Source: Bradyrhizobium sp. CCGUVB1N3 (GTDB lineage: Bacteria > Pseudomonadota > Alphaproteobacteria > Rhizobiales > Xanthobacteraceae). Taken from it: a DNA stretch of 64,000 bases. This document shows, in pieces, positions 9,302 to 17,045 of the stretch. Under the pieces are notes generated by a model. That model had not been told where the DNA came from. It saw only the letters and a program-made list of their open reading frames with translations, and searched no databases. Positions within the stretch are counted from its first letter, which is position 1. Every line of letters starts with the position of its first letter. The translations under genes were made by a program, and so were the position numbers. The stretch is taken from contig NZ_JANADR010000001.1 of assembly GCF_024199925.1 (NCBI RefSeq), positions 1,922,001-1,986,000 of the forward strand. Reading direction: 5' to 3'.

Positions 9302-10224
9302 TAGGGCGTGTACTCATAAAATGCTTCGAATGCGGAAGCGTCCTCATCGGTCCGCAACCAGAGCGCGCCGTCAAAAGTCTTTTGGTGACCATCGCGCGGG
9401 TATAATATTGTTTGGAGCTGCCGACGGGAAACGCCGAATTCCCGGTGGTGCGACACAGGCAGCCATCGTGCTGTCGGCAGGCAAATACGTCTCAAATTAC
9501 GATTTTTAGTTCTGTCAGCGATTGGGCGCTGTCCCATCGCTTTTGCACCGGGAGGTCACAATGAATCGGAAGACTCTTTTCGCCGGCATTCTAGCCGCTG
9601 GCTTCATGGCAACGTCTGCGATGGCTCCTAGCGTCGGGCACGCTCAGGCAGACCCGAGGGTCACAAAATCCATGGAGACCTTGAAGTCTATGACAGCGAA
9701 ACTGGGAGCGCCAAAGCTCGACGGCAAAGAGGCGGTCGGCGGCAAGGAAGCTCCTGCCCTGTATTTCGGTACGACCAAGGTCAACAACAATTTCGATATT
9801 GTTGACGCAATTGGAAAGGAAGACGGCAAAGGGATGACGGCCACTCTGTTCGCGAAAAGTGGAGACGAATACATCCGCGTCGCCACGAGTGTACCGAAGC
9901 CCGACGGCAGCGGTCGAGCGGTGGGCACCGTACTGGCAGGACCGGCGCTCGAGTCGATCAAAGCAGGCAAAGCGCATTATGGCGAAGTCCCTATTCTGGG
10001 AACACCCTACGTAACGGGCTACGAGCCGATGATGGATAGCTCGGGCGCTCAAATTGGCGTCTACTATGTGGGTTACAAGAAATAACTAGCCCGTTCTCGG
10101 AGTTTTCTTGCTAAAAACCGACGAGCCGAAACGAACTCGACGCGAGGGGGACTATTTTGCGTAGCTGGGGTTCGAAGTGGCCAGTCGCTGACCCGCCTGC
10201 GTTGGTTTATGAGTACACGCCCTA
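9302..10224. mobile_element. IR-bounded, transposase-free element carrying a Cache-domain gene
   Basis: The ends are perfect inverted repeats: CTAGGGCGTGTACTCATAAA at 9301-9320 and its exact reverse complement at 10206-10225. Taking GGGCGTG...CACGCCC (9304-10222) as the element, a TA lies immediately outside each end, and the flanks rebuild CTAG. This is the target and TA duplication expected for IS630/Tc1-mariner-type insertion. No transposase is encoded inside; the only gene is the periplasmic Cache protein. It could be a non-autonomous element, or two solitary IS ends captured around a cargo gene. Family assignment rests on the TA/CTAG pattern only. Confidence 0.75.
9561..10085 (+). CDS. 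Secreted stand-alone Cache-domain protein
   Basis: 174-residue protein with an N-terminal signal peptide (MNRKTLFAGILAAGFMATSA, cleavage likely after the AQA near residue 31). The remainder is one small-ligand-binding domain of the Cache 2/Cache 3 type: DEYIRVATSVPKPDGS, a GPALESIKAGKAHYG stretch and GYEPMMDSSGAQIGVYYVG are typical. Cache domains are usually the sensor part of chemoreceptors or kinases; here the protein ends after the domain, so it would be a free periplasmic binder. GGGAGG lies 5 bases before the ATG. The gene sits alone between the inverted repeats and looks less GC-rich than its neighbours, consistent with transfer. Confidence 0.85.
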   Translation: MNRKTLFAGILAAGFMATSAMAPSVGHAQADPRVTKSMETLKSMTAKLGAPKLDGKEAVGGKEAPALYFGTTKVNNNFDIVDAIGKEDGKGMTATLFAKSGDEYIRVATSVPKPDGSGRAVGTVLAGPALESIKAGKAHYGEVPILGTPYVTGYEPMMDSSGAQIGVYYVGYKK

Positions 10225-10225
10225 G

Positions 10226-10481
10226 CTTTTGGCTGACGGCCGCTCCTTTTGCCATTGCACGAGAAGGATCGCCCTAAGCGTCAGCCCAGCGCCAGCCGAC
10301 ACGTCCGTCAGGCGACGGCCGCCTACCGGCGTTGTTGAGATGATCGTTGCAGCGTTGAAAGAAGGGACCCGCGCGCTAAAACGACACTTCTTCGCTGTGG
10401 TCGTCGAGCCAGGCGGATCAGCAGCTTTGGTGATGCCGGCAACTTGGCATCGACCAAGCGCTGTGTCATGTTGCATGAATA
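10226..10481. other. Gap without recognisable gene
   Basis: About 250 bases between the right inverted repeat of the Cache element and the ankyrin gene. Several short frames are open, but none resembles a known protein. It may be the residue of the locus into which the element inserted. Confidence 0.4.
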
Positions 10482-10502
10482 ATGACGAGGGAGGATTGTC
10501 TC

Positions 10503-11423
10503 TTGTCCCGGCACGTTGGAGCTCCATGCTCGGCCGCAATGCTCGTACTTTGGTCTGCGTCGGCTGGCCTCGCTGGCGACTCAGAAAAATGTCGGGAAAT
10601 CGGCCTTCGGTTTCAAACCGCGCAATCTCAGATCACTGCAATGGAGGTATCGTTACTTCTATTCTCGGTAGCGGACGAGAATTGCACCGAGTTGGCGACC
10701 GAGCTGCTGGACTATGGCGCGTCGGTGGACGCGCGCGACCGGTTTGGAGCCCGCCCGCTCAGCCACGCCGCGCGATCCGGCCACTTGGAAATGGTCGATC
10801 TTTTGCTTGCGCGTGGCGCTCCAATCGATGCGCGCAATCTCGCAGGCGCGACAGCGCTATACTTCGCGGCTGAACGCGGTCAGGTCGCTGTCGCGCAGCG
10901 ACTTGTTGAACGCGGCGCCGACGTCAAACTCACCGGACGCAGTGGAGTTTCACCGGTCGCGGCCGCCGCCTATGCGGGCAGCGACGCAATCATCGAGACG
11001 CTACTCGCGCATGGCGCCGACGAACGCGTCTCCGACGACACCGGAAAGCCACCGATTGTCTACGCGGCGGCCCGCGCCCGGCTTGACATTGTGAAGCGCC
11101 TGCTTTCGCGAAGCATCGATATCAATGCCCGCTATCGGAATGATCTGACGCTGCTGATGTGGGCTGCGGGTCCGGATGAAAAAATTCCGGAGACGGAGGC
11201 CGTCAAGGTCGTGAAGTATCTACTGGAGTCAGGCGCGCACATCGATGATCGCGATGCCCGCGGCCGGACGGCTCTCATGATCGCCGCCGAAGGCGGGCGC
11301 GCTGAGATCGCCGGTCTCCTGCTCGCGCGAGGCGCCGATCCTTCGCTCAAGGACAACGCGGGCAAACGCGCCGCGGATCTCACCTCACTATCGTTGTTGC
11401 GTGATCGACTGGCCACACCGTAG
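10503..11423 (+). CDS. Secreted ankyrin-repeat protein
   Basis: About 306 residues. After a likely signal sequence (AAMLVLWSASAGLAG) the protein consists of roughly seven ankyrin repeats, recognisable by GARPLSHAARSGHLEMVDLL, GATALYFAAERGQVAVAQRL and GRTALMIAAEGGRAEIAGLL. Ankyrin repeats bind other proteins, and periplasmic ones often accompany redox enzymes. The start is uncertain: TTG 10503 has a strong AGGGAGG 8 bases upstream, while ATG 10482 would place that site inside the gene. It is convergent with the cytochrome c and PQQ dehydrogenase genes, and a partnership with them is only an inference. Confidence 0.8.
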   Translation: MSRHVGAPCSAAMLVLWSASAGLAGDSEKCREIGLRFQTAQSQITAMEVSLLLFSVADENCTELATELLDYGASVDARDRFGARPLSHAARSGHLEMVDLLLARGAPIDARNLAGATALYFAAERGQVAVAQRLVERGADVKLTGRSGVSPVAAAAYAGSDAIIETLLAHGADERVSDDTGKPPIVYAAARARLDIVKRLLSRSIDINARYRNDLTLLMWAAGPDEKIPETEAVKVVKYLLESGAHIDDRDARGRTALMIAAEGGRAEIAGLLLARGADPSLKDNAGKRAADLTSLSLLRDRLATP

Positions 11424-11437
11424 CGAGGGCACGTCCT

Positions 11438-11518
11438 AGAGCATGATCCGGAAAAGTGTGAAGCGGTTTTCCCTCGCGACAAACGCGGAACGCGTTTGCG
11501 CGGAGATCATGCTCAAAC
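11438..11518. repeat. Dispersed imperfect palindromic repeat, copy 2
   Basis: Same family as 5319-5396: begins AGAGCATGATCCGGAAAAG, contains AAGCGGTTTTCC and a GCGGAACGCGTTTGCGC core, and ends GATCATGCTCAAA. It lies between the convergent ankyrin and cytochrome c genes. Confidence 0.85.
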
Positions 11519-11568
11519 AAGAAGCTAAAGCGCGATGATGACCCTTCCCAATCTCATCGAGCTTTAGT

Positions 11569-12138
11569 CTAAAGACCAGCGAGATATTGCACGAGCGCTG
11601 CAAGATCGTCGACAGGCGTGGCGAGCATCAGATCGGTCATGCCGGGGTTGTTGCCGCGCGCACGGGTGCGGAAATCGGCGATTGTCTTGGCGAGGTATTC
11701 CCGGCTCTGCCCGGCCAGGCGCGGTGTGGTGCCACTACCTTGAAACTGATCGCGATGACAGCCGGTGCAGCCTACCGAATGCTCGGCGCTGAGCGCCTGC
11801 TGGGCCACATGCTTCGGCGCGCGGGGTTGGCCCAGATCAGGCCACGGCTTTTGTGCGAAATACTCCGCGATCGCCAGCATATCGTCCTTCTCGAAGGACG
11901 ACACGGTCAGCTGCTTAATCTCGTTCTTGCGGTCACCCCGTTTGAAGTCGCGCAGCTGGATGTAGATGTAGCCGGCTTGCTGTCCCCAGATGATGGGAAT
12001 CGACTCGTTGCTCGGCTTGCCGTCCTGGCCGTGGCAGCCGGCGCAGACCTCGACTTTTTCCGCGATGCTTTGTGCAAAGGCGGGGGCTGCGGTCAACAAT
12101 GCCCCGAGGATCGTCCCGATCGAAATCACCCAGTTCAC
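11569..12138 (-). CDS. Diheme c-type cytochrome
   Basis: 189-residue periplasmic electron carrier. It has two CxxCH heme c motifs, CAGCH near the N-terminus and CTGCH near residue 107, each with a later Met as possible axial ligand, in the cytochrome c4/c553-like two-domain layout. The signal peptide is ISIGTILGALLTAAPAFAQ. The start is taken as GTG 12138, because the longer in-frame version would run into the PQQ dehydrogenase gene. It is 79 bases downstream of the PQQ dehydrogenase on the same strand, so it probably takes electrons from that enzyme. Confidence 0.85.
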   Translation of the reverse strand: MNWVISIGTILGALLTAAPAFAQSIAEKVEVCAGCHGQDGKPSNESIPIIWGQQAGYIYIQLRDFKRGDRKNEIKQLTVSSFEKDDMLAIAEYFAQKPWPDLGQPRAPKHVAQQALSAEHSVGCTGCHRDQFQGSGTTPRLAGQSREYLAKTIADFRTRARGNNPGMTDLMLATPVDDLAALVQYLAGL

Positions 12139-12217
12139 ATTGCAGACCGTCGAATTCCGGTGGGGTTTACAGAAGCGGGGCCGACCATGGCCCCGCATCT
12201 GTGATCGCGACGTTCGT

Positions 12218-13930
12218 TCAATCGAGCGTAAAGGCGATGATGTTGTTGCCACGCCTGAAGTTCACCTGAGTGTTACCGCCCGCGCCGACCACGATGTATT
12301 GCTTATCGCCCACCGAATAGCTGGACGGCGGTGCATTGACGCCCGCACCGGCGCGGAAGCTCCACAATTCCTTGCCGGTGGACGAGTTGTAGGCAGCGAA
12401 CTTGCCGTTGCCTTCACCAGTAAAGACCAGACCGCCCGCGGTGGCGAGAATGCCGCCGATCATCGGCTCTGGCGTTTTCACCTGCCATCTGATCTTGCCG
12501 GTGTTGTAGTCGACTGCGGTGATATTTCCCGCCTGCTTCTCACCTGGAATGGCCGTGAAGGCGCCACCAAGCCAGAGCTTGCCGTTCGGATAGGGCGAGT
12601 TCTCGACCCGGTAGTGCATGGGCTGATGCAGATTGATGGCGTAGGCGAGCCCCTGTCCGGGGTCGGTAGCGATCGGCGACCATTCGACGCCGCCGTTTGC
12701 CCCTGGAAGCATGCGCGCGCCTTCCTTGGTCGGCAAGGTCCACATATTCTCCTGCGGCACCATCGCCTCAGAGAACCGGATCAGGCTGCAGTCTTTCCGG
12801 TCGTGAACATAGATGTGACCGGTTTTGCCGGCATGGATCACGCCCGGAATGGTCTTGCCGTCCTTGTCCTGCACATCCACCAGCACCGGCGGGCTCGCGG
12901 CATCGAGATCCCAGACGTCGTGGGCAATATACTGAAGGTGGCAGACGAAGTTTCCGGTATCCAAGTCAAGCGATACCAGCGAGTTGGTGTAGAGATTGTC
13001 GCCGGGGCGCGGCGCACCGTCGAGGTCGGGAGATGGATTGCCGACCACGAAATAGATCCGGTTGGTGGAGAGATCGACAGCGGGATTTTGCCAGACGCCG
13101 CCGCCCAGCTTCTTGTAGGGGTCGCCGATCTTGGCGAGTTGGTCCTTTTCAGCCTGGATATCGCGATGCATGTCGCGCCCAGTAGCGTCCTTGGTTGCCC
13201 AGACGCCGACGGAATTTTCTGGGATGGTGTCGAAATTCCAGACCAGCTTGCCGGTCTTCGCATCATAGGCCCTGACAAAGCCGCGGACGCCGTATTCGCC
13301 GCCGTTGGTGCCGATCAAGACCTTGTCCTTGACGACCGTCGGAGCCATCGTCTCGCTGTAGCCGAACTCGGGATCAGCGATATCGCTGCTCCAGACGACT
13401 TCGCCGGTATTCGCATTCAATGCCACCAGCTTGGAGTCCAGCGTGGCCAGGTAAACCTTGTCACCGAGAACCTGGACACCGCGATTATTGGGACCGCAGC
13501 AGTAGGTCGTTATGGGCCCCATCTTGTGGCTATAGTGCCAGAGCTGTTCGCCCGTCTTAGCGTCGATCGCATAGACATGGCTGAACGATGTCGTCACGTA
13601 CATCACACCATCGATCACAATGGGCGACGTTTCGAGGGATTCCTTGACCTCGGCCTGGAAGATCCAGGCGACGTGCAGGTTTTTCACATTGTCGCGGTTG
13701 ATCTGCTTTGCAGGATGAAAGCGCGTTTGAGCGTAGTTGCCGTTGGTCAGCAGAAAGTTCGTTGCATTCTTGTCCGCTGCATTGAGCTGGTCTTGAGTGA
13801 CCGGAGAAACCTTCGCCTCGCGCGGAGGCGACCATTCATCCTGCAGCTTGACTTCTTGCGCATGACTTGATGCTGCGAGCGTGCAGCCCAGACCGAACAA
13901 CGTGGCGTATGCGACAGAATATCTTTTCAT
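12218..13930 (-). CDS. PQQ-dependent alcohol dehydrogenase, predicted lanthanide type
   Basis: Periplasmic quinoprotein of the eight-bladed propeller family that oxidises alcohols or aldehydes and passes electrons to cytochrome c. Signal peptide: first 24 residues (to SSHAQ). The adjacent-cysteine disulfide that covers PQQ is C144-C145 ([11 protein letters not shown]). Predicted metal ligands by family pattern are E212 (GGEYG), N298 (GNPSP) and the catalytic Asp D341 in HDVWDLD. D343, two residues on, occupies the place of the second Asp of the DYD motif that marks lanthanide-dependent enzymes; calcium-dependent MxaF has Ala there. 570 residues is normal length, and there is no fused heme domain. 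The substrate is unknown. Confidence 0.9.
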   Translation of the reverse strand: MKRYSVAYATLFGLGCTLAASSHAQEVKLQDEWSPPREAKVSPVTQDQLNAADKNATNFLLTNGNYAQTRFHPAKQINRDNVKNLHVAWIFQAEVKESLETSPIVIDGVMYVTTSFSHVYAIDAKTGEQLWHYSHKMGPITTYCCGPNNRGVQVLGDKVYLATLDSKLVALNANTGEVVWSSDIADPEFGYSETMAPTVVKDKVLIGTNGGEYGVRGFVRAYDAKTGKLVWNFDTIPENSVGVWATKDATGRDMHRDIQAEKDQLAKIGDPYKKLGGGVWQNPAVDLSTNRIYFVVGNPSPDLDGAPRPGDNLYTNSLVSLDLDTGNFVCHLQYIAHDVWDLDAASPPVLVDVQDKDGKTIPGVIHAGKTGHIYVHDRKDCSLIRFSEAMVPQENMWTLPTKEGARMLPGANGGVEWSPIATDPGQGLAYAINLHQPMHYRVENSPYPNGKLWLGGAFTAIPGEKQAGNITAVDYNTGKIRWQVKTPEPMIGGILATAGGLVFTGEGNGKFAAYNSSTGKELWSFRAGAGVNAPPSSYSVGDKQYIVVGAGGNTQVNFRRGNNIIAFTLD

Positions 13931-14246
13931 GGCTCAGCCCCGTAATTATTCGAATTATCGGAACAGGCGCTCATGTACGTCTGCTCTTGAATTCTGATCG
14001 TGCGAAACCTGTTTTACAAGCAGAAAGCCACTAGGGGCGCGAGCCTCGGGGCGCTCAAGCCTTTGACGCAGCGGGCGTTGCAGTGCCTAAATCTCCGCGA
14101 CGCGACCGCTGCAGTGCCGCATGCAATTCAGCAGGTCAGGTCACGGATGCAGACAAGCGTGCGCTGCCATCAGAGAAATGTCGGCAAGTCGCAACAGCTC
14201 TCTAGGTCATAGTCCCTACCATAATGCAGAGACCTATGTCCGAGTC
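13931..14246. other. Upstream region of the PQQ dehydrogenase, no gene seen
   Basis: About 315 bases that should contain the leftward promoter of the PQQ dehydrogenase operon. I find no convincing coding frame, hairpin or known operator. It ends where repeat B copy 1 begins. Confidence 0.4.
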
Positions 14247-14956
14247 GGGTCAGTTTCGACGGATTCAGCGGGCGTCATCGGCTGGTTGAAGTCCGCTTTG
14301 CCCCGAAAGCGCCGAAGCCGGGAGCGTTGCGTTTGGCCGCCTTGCTGCGACCTCCTTGCCTTCGTCCAGTGGCAGCGATCGGCTATGGCTGGCTACGCGC
14401 CAATGACTCACGTCCGCTGCACGAGCTGCGCATAGGCCTCCGCCCGCATGCCGTAGGTCCAGGCGACCGCCTCGCGCGCGGTGCGCAGATTGGCCGGCAC
14501 CTGGACGAAGAAATGCCGGCGCGTGCCGTCGGGCTCGGGCGTGGCGTTGACCACCTCCACCGCGGCCCAGGCGTCCGCGGCGAGCCAGTTCCGCCGCCAC
14601 AGGATTCCGGTCTCGTCTTCGGCGATGCGGGTCGCGCCGCCGAGCGCGACATAACGTTCCGGCGTCATGATCTCGATCATGCAGCGGCGGACCTGGACAT
14701 CGATCTGCTCGTCGATCGCGGCCAGCGTGATCCGGTCCTTGTGCTCGATGATCCAGCGCGGCACCTCCACCCCGCGCCAGGCCCAGATCGACCAGCCGTC
14801 CGGATAGCGCATCGCCGGACCGCTGGCGTGATGCAACCGGTCGCGCGCGTCACCGCACAACAAATTCGGTCGCTCGACGAGCCAGCAGGTACGTTCATGC
14901 GGCTGTAGCCAGCCGACACTGGTGGCGAGCAGCATCAGGCCGCGCAGCGGCTGAAT
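14247..14956 (-). repeat. Direct repeat B, copy 1 (truncated)
   Basis: Copy of 21343-22056: the 3' half of the DUF6745 gene and about 160 bases beyond its stop. The copies differ by scattered substitutions and small indels, for example a GGGGACAGGTC stretch present only in the right copy. The homology stops sharply after GCAGCGGCT at about 14955. Confidence 0.9.
14408..14956 (-). pseudogene. 3' fragment of a DUF6745 gene
   Basis: Encodes about the last 180 residues of the DUF6745 protein (from PLRGLMLLATSVGW to LVQRT), in the same orientation as the intact gene at 21512-22639 and with a few amino-acid changes. The 5' half is missing. Reading upstream, the frame runs into the antisense of a membrane-protein fragment. 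It is therefore a recombination scar and not a functional gene. Confidence 0.9.
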
Positions 14957-15139
14957 GTGCCGCTGACCAGCGCACTGGTCGCAGACTGGCGCAAGCAGCC
15001 GTCCTGGCGCTGGCTGATGCGCCTGCCCTGGCGGATGAGCCACACCAACATGGTGCGGATCAATGTCGAGCCGTTCGACCAGCCGCCCGACATGATCCAT
15101 CGCACGTTCCTGAGGATGTGGCGCTACTACCGCAGCTAG
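14957..15139 (+). pseudogene. 3' fragment of the membrane-protein gene at 8658
   Basis: Encodes the last 58 or so residues (LTSALVADWRKQ through RMWRYYRS and stop), identical to the intact gene apart from the first few codons. It abuts the DUF6745 fragment back to back at about 14957-14965. Confidence 0.9.
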
Positions 15140-15214
15140 GCGCGCACTCATGGGTCATATCCGCTTCGCTCCAATCATGACCACTTTTGTGCAGGAGCAG
15201 CAAAACGACGCGAT
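14965..15214 (+). repeat. Direct repeat A, copy 2
   Basis: Matches 9007-9264, including the sequence after the stop up to GACGCGATGG. Beyond that point the two copies lead into unrelated DNA. Confidence 0.9.
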
Positions 15215-15265
15215 GGGGCAGAATCAGAAGTTGACCGAAGACAAAAAGCTGCCTTGTCAGCCGCC

Positions 15266-16135
15266 TTACTTCGCGCGGATCAACGATTGTAGGGTTACGT
15301 TGAGGCCGGGCCTCAACAGATAGTCTGGGTTCGGAAACTCCACAGCGATCTGGGTCGTCTGCGTTGCTACATCGAACTCGTAGCTCCCTGCGGCGAGACG
15401 TCCCTTGTGTGGATACTTGTCGCTGTTTGGCAGGACGATGCCGAACTCACGCCGCTCGGCAATCTGCTCAATGCTCGGGACCGTTTCGCCGCGCTGAAAA
15501 TACATGGCGGCAGGCGCCTGACCGACCACATGAATTGGATCCAATTGGACGATGGTGGCGAGACGACTCTGATCGCGCGCCTCCTTGGTGATGTACGCTC
15601 CTTCATTGACCAAGGGACGACCGATGATGCCAGATATTGGCGCGTAAAGCTTCGTTTGCTGCAAAGCCAGGTCGGCAAGCTGCACGTTGGCACGTGCTTC
15701 GTCGGCCTTGGCCGCCGCGAGATCGCGCTGTGCTTCCGCCTCCAGCAACTGCATTTGGGAGGTAACGTTGCGGGTCCGGAGGGTCTGCGCGTTCTTTAGC
15801 TTGACCTCGACAAGGCGCAACTGCGCCTCCGCCTCTTTCAGGTGTGCCTGGGCAACTGCGACGGAGAGTTCCTTGTCCTTTGACGCGAACTCGAACAGAA
15901 GATCGCCTTTCTTGACAAGCTGGCCGGCGGTGAAGTTGATCTTGAGCAGAAGTCCATCAAGCCGGGGCGCTACTTCCGCTTCGCGCGCAGCGGCCACCGT
16001 TCCCTTGTATTCAAGGACGTCAGGCGTAGCCGGTTGCTGGGCGGCGGCCGCCTGGATCATCAGGCAAGCCACAGCGAATGTCGGGATGATCCGCAGACGG
16101 AGCGATCTTAGGCTGTCGATCTCAATTGCGCTCAT
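15266..16135 (-). CDS. Membrane-fusion (periplasmic adaptor) protein, HlyD/RND type
   Basis: 289 residues. Signal peptide within residues 16-33 (IPTFAVACLMIQAAAAQ). Biotinyl-lipoyl half-domains flank a coiled-coil hairpin of about 80 residues rich in Ala/Glu/Gln/Leu (AHLKEAEAQLRLVEVKLKNA); the second lipoyl half is KLYAPISGIIGRPLVNEG. A beta-barrel segment closes the protein. It is shorter than the usual 350-400 residues and lacks most of the membrane-proximal domain. No RND, ABC or MFS pump gene is adjacent. AGGAGG lies before the start, 27 bases after the symporter stop, so it is the last gene of the GH1-symporter-adaptor operon. Confidence 0.85.
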   Translation of the reverse strand: MSAIEIDSLRSLRLRIIPTFAVACLMIQAAAAQQPATPDVLEYKGTVAAAREAEVAPRLDGLLLKINFTAGQLVKKGDLLFEFASKDKELSVAVAQAHLKEAEAQLRLVEVKLKNAQTLRTRNVTSQMQLLEAEAQRDLAAAKADEARANVQLADLALQQTKLYAPISGIIGRPLVNEGAYITKEARDQSRLATIVQLDPIHVVGQAPAAMYFQRGETVPSIEQIAERREFGIVLPNSDKYPHKGRLAAGSYEFDVATQTTQIAVEFPNPDYLLRPGLNVTLQSLIRAK

Positions 16136-16162
16136 TGCAGCCTCCTGTGCAGTTACTCGTAT

Positions 16163-17035
16163 TTAGCGTACGCCGTGGGTCGTGGGCCCGGTGGCTCGCA
16201 TCCGCTTGCGCCACAGTTGGTAGGGAGCGACAGCAATCTCGCTCACGATGACGGCGAATAGAACGCCGATTGGGGCCAGCGGTTGATCCATGAGACCCGC
16301 GACGACGATCGCGACGCCGGGATGACGCGATACCGTCGCAAACGCGAGTACGGTGCGGTCGTCCGGGCCGGGCCCGCCGAGAAAATGACCGACGGCGAGC
16401 CCAATCAGCGTCACCATGGTAATTGCCGTCAATGTGCCTTCCTGGATGACCAAGCCCAGGCGAGACCAAACGACAACCAGAAGGGCGACATTGCAGACAG
16501 CGAGCACGACAGAACTCACCGTCTGAATCGCGGAGTTCCACCGCGTCGCTGCGGGCCACCACCGCGCGATCGCAAGGCCGATGCCGAGTGGCAGCAGCAC
16601 GGAACTGACTACCACTTCCGTGACCGACAGCGGATTGACATGCACGTCCCCGCCGAAGATCACTTGCATCAGCTCGACGGCGAGCGGCGTGAGGACCACC
16701 GACAGCACGATGCTCGCGAAAAAAAGCCCTCTCGCGTAGACAGCATTTCCGGGCGCCACAAGTGGCAGCATGCCCTGCGAGAATAGGGATCCCACCGGGG
16801 CGACAGCGAGCGTAACGAGCGCGAGAGTCACCGCGGGATGCAGCGAGAACATTTTGCAGATCAGCACGGCGATGATCGGCGCCAGCACGTTCATGGCGAG
16901 CAGAGACCGCAAGAGAAGCGAAGGCCTGCCGAAGAGATATCGCAAATCCGCGGGCGCGACACGCATGCCAACTGCCAGCACCGCGAGAAAGATGCTGGCC
17001 GTCAATGCAAGCCCTATGAGCGCCAAGACGCTCAC
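16163..17035 (-). CDS. Bile acid:sodium symporter (BASS/SBF-like) family transporter
   Basis: 290-residue integral membrane protein with about nine to ten hydrophobic helices. LALVTLAVAPVGSLFSQGMLPL and the GNAVYARGLFFASIVLS stretch resemble the BASS/ArsB-like fold, including a broken-helix Pro/Gly region. ATVSRHPGVAIVVA near the C-terminus is typical of the family. It presumably couples uptake or export of an organic anion to Na+. GTG start at 17035 with TAGGAGA upstream, 10 bases after the GH1 stop, so it is translationally close to GH1. The actual substrate is unknown. Confidence 0.8.
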   Translation of the reverse strand: MSVLALIGLALTASIFLAVLAVGMRVAPADLRYLFGRPSLLLRSLLAMNVLAPIIAVLICKMFSLHPAVTLALVTLAVAPVGSLFSQGMLPLVAPGNAVYARGLFFASIVLSVVLTPLAVELMQVIFGGDVHVNPLSVTEVVVSSVLLPLGIGLAIARWWPAATRWNSAIQTVSSVVLAVCNVALLVVVWSRLGLVIQEGTLTAITMVTLIGLAVGHFLGGPGPDDRTVLAFATVSRHPGVAIVVAGLMDQPLAPIGVLFAVIVSEIAVAPYQLWRKRMRATGPTTHGVR

Positions 17036-17045
17036 GCCGCTTCTC

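Noticed and set aside
10222..10539. Minus-strand frame next to the Cache element as a possible transposase remnant
   Set aside because: No DDE-type motif or resemblance to IS630 or IS5 transposases is visible.
12139..12252. Earlier start for the diheme cytochrome
   Set aside because: It would overlap the PQQ dehydrogenase end and add codons before an otherwise complete signal peptide.
11990..13870. Plus-strand open frame of over 600 codons opposite the PQQ dehydrogenase
   Set aside because: Shadow; the dehydrogenase on the minus strand has signal peptide, CC disulfide and metal ligands.
14408..15151. Minus-strand open frame of 247 codons spanning the 14.96-kb junction
   Set aside because: Its first 70 codons are antisense to the membrane-protein fragment; it is a chimera of two gene ends, not a gene.
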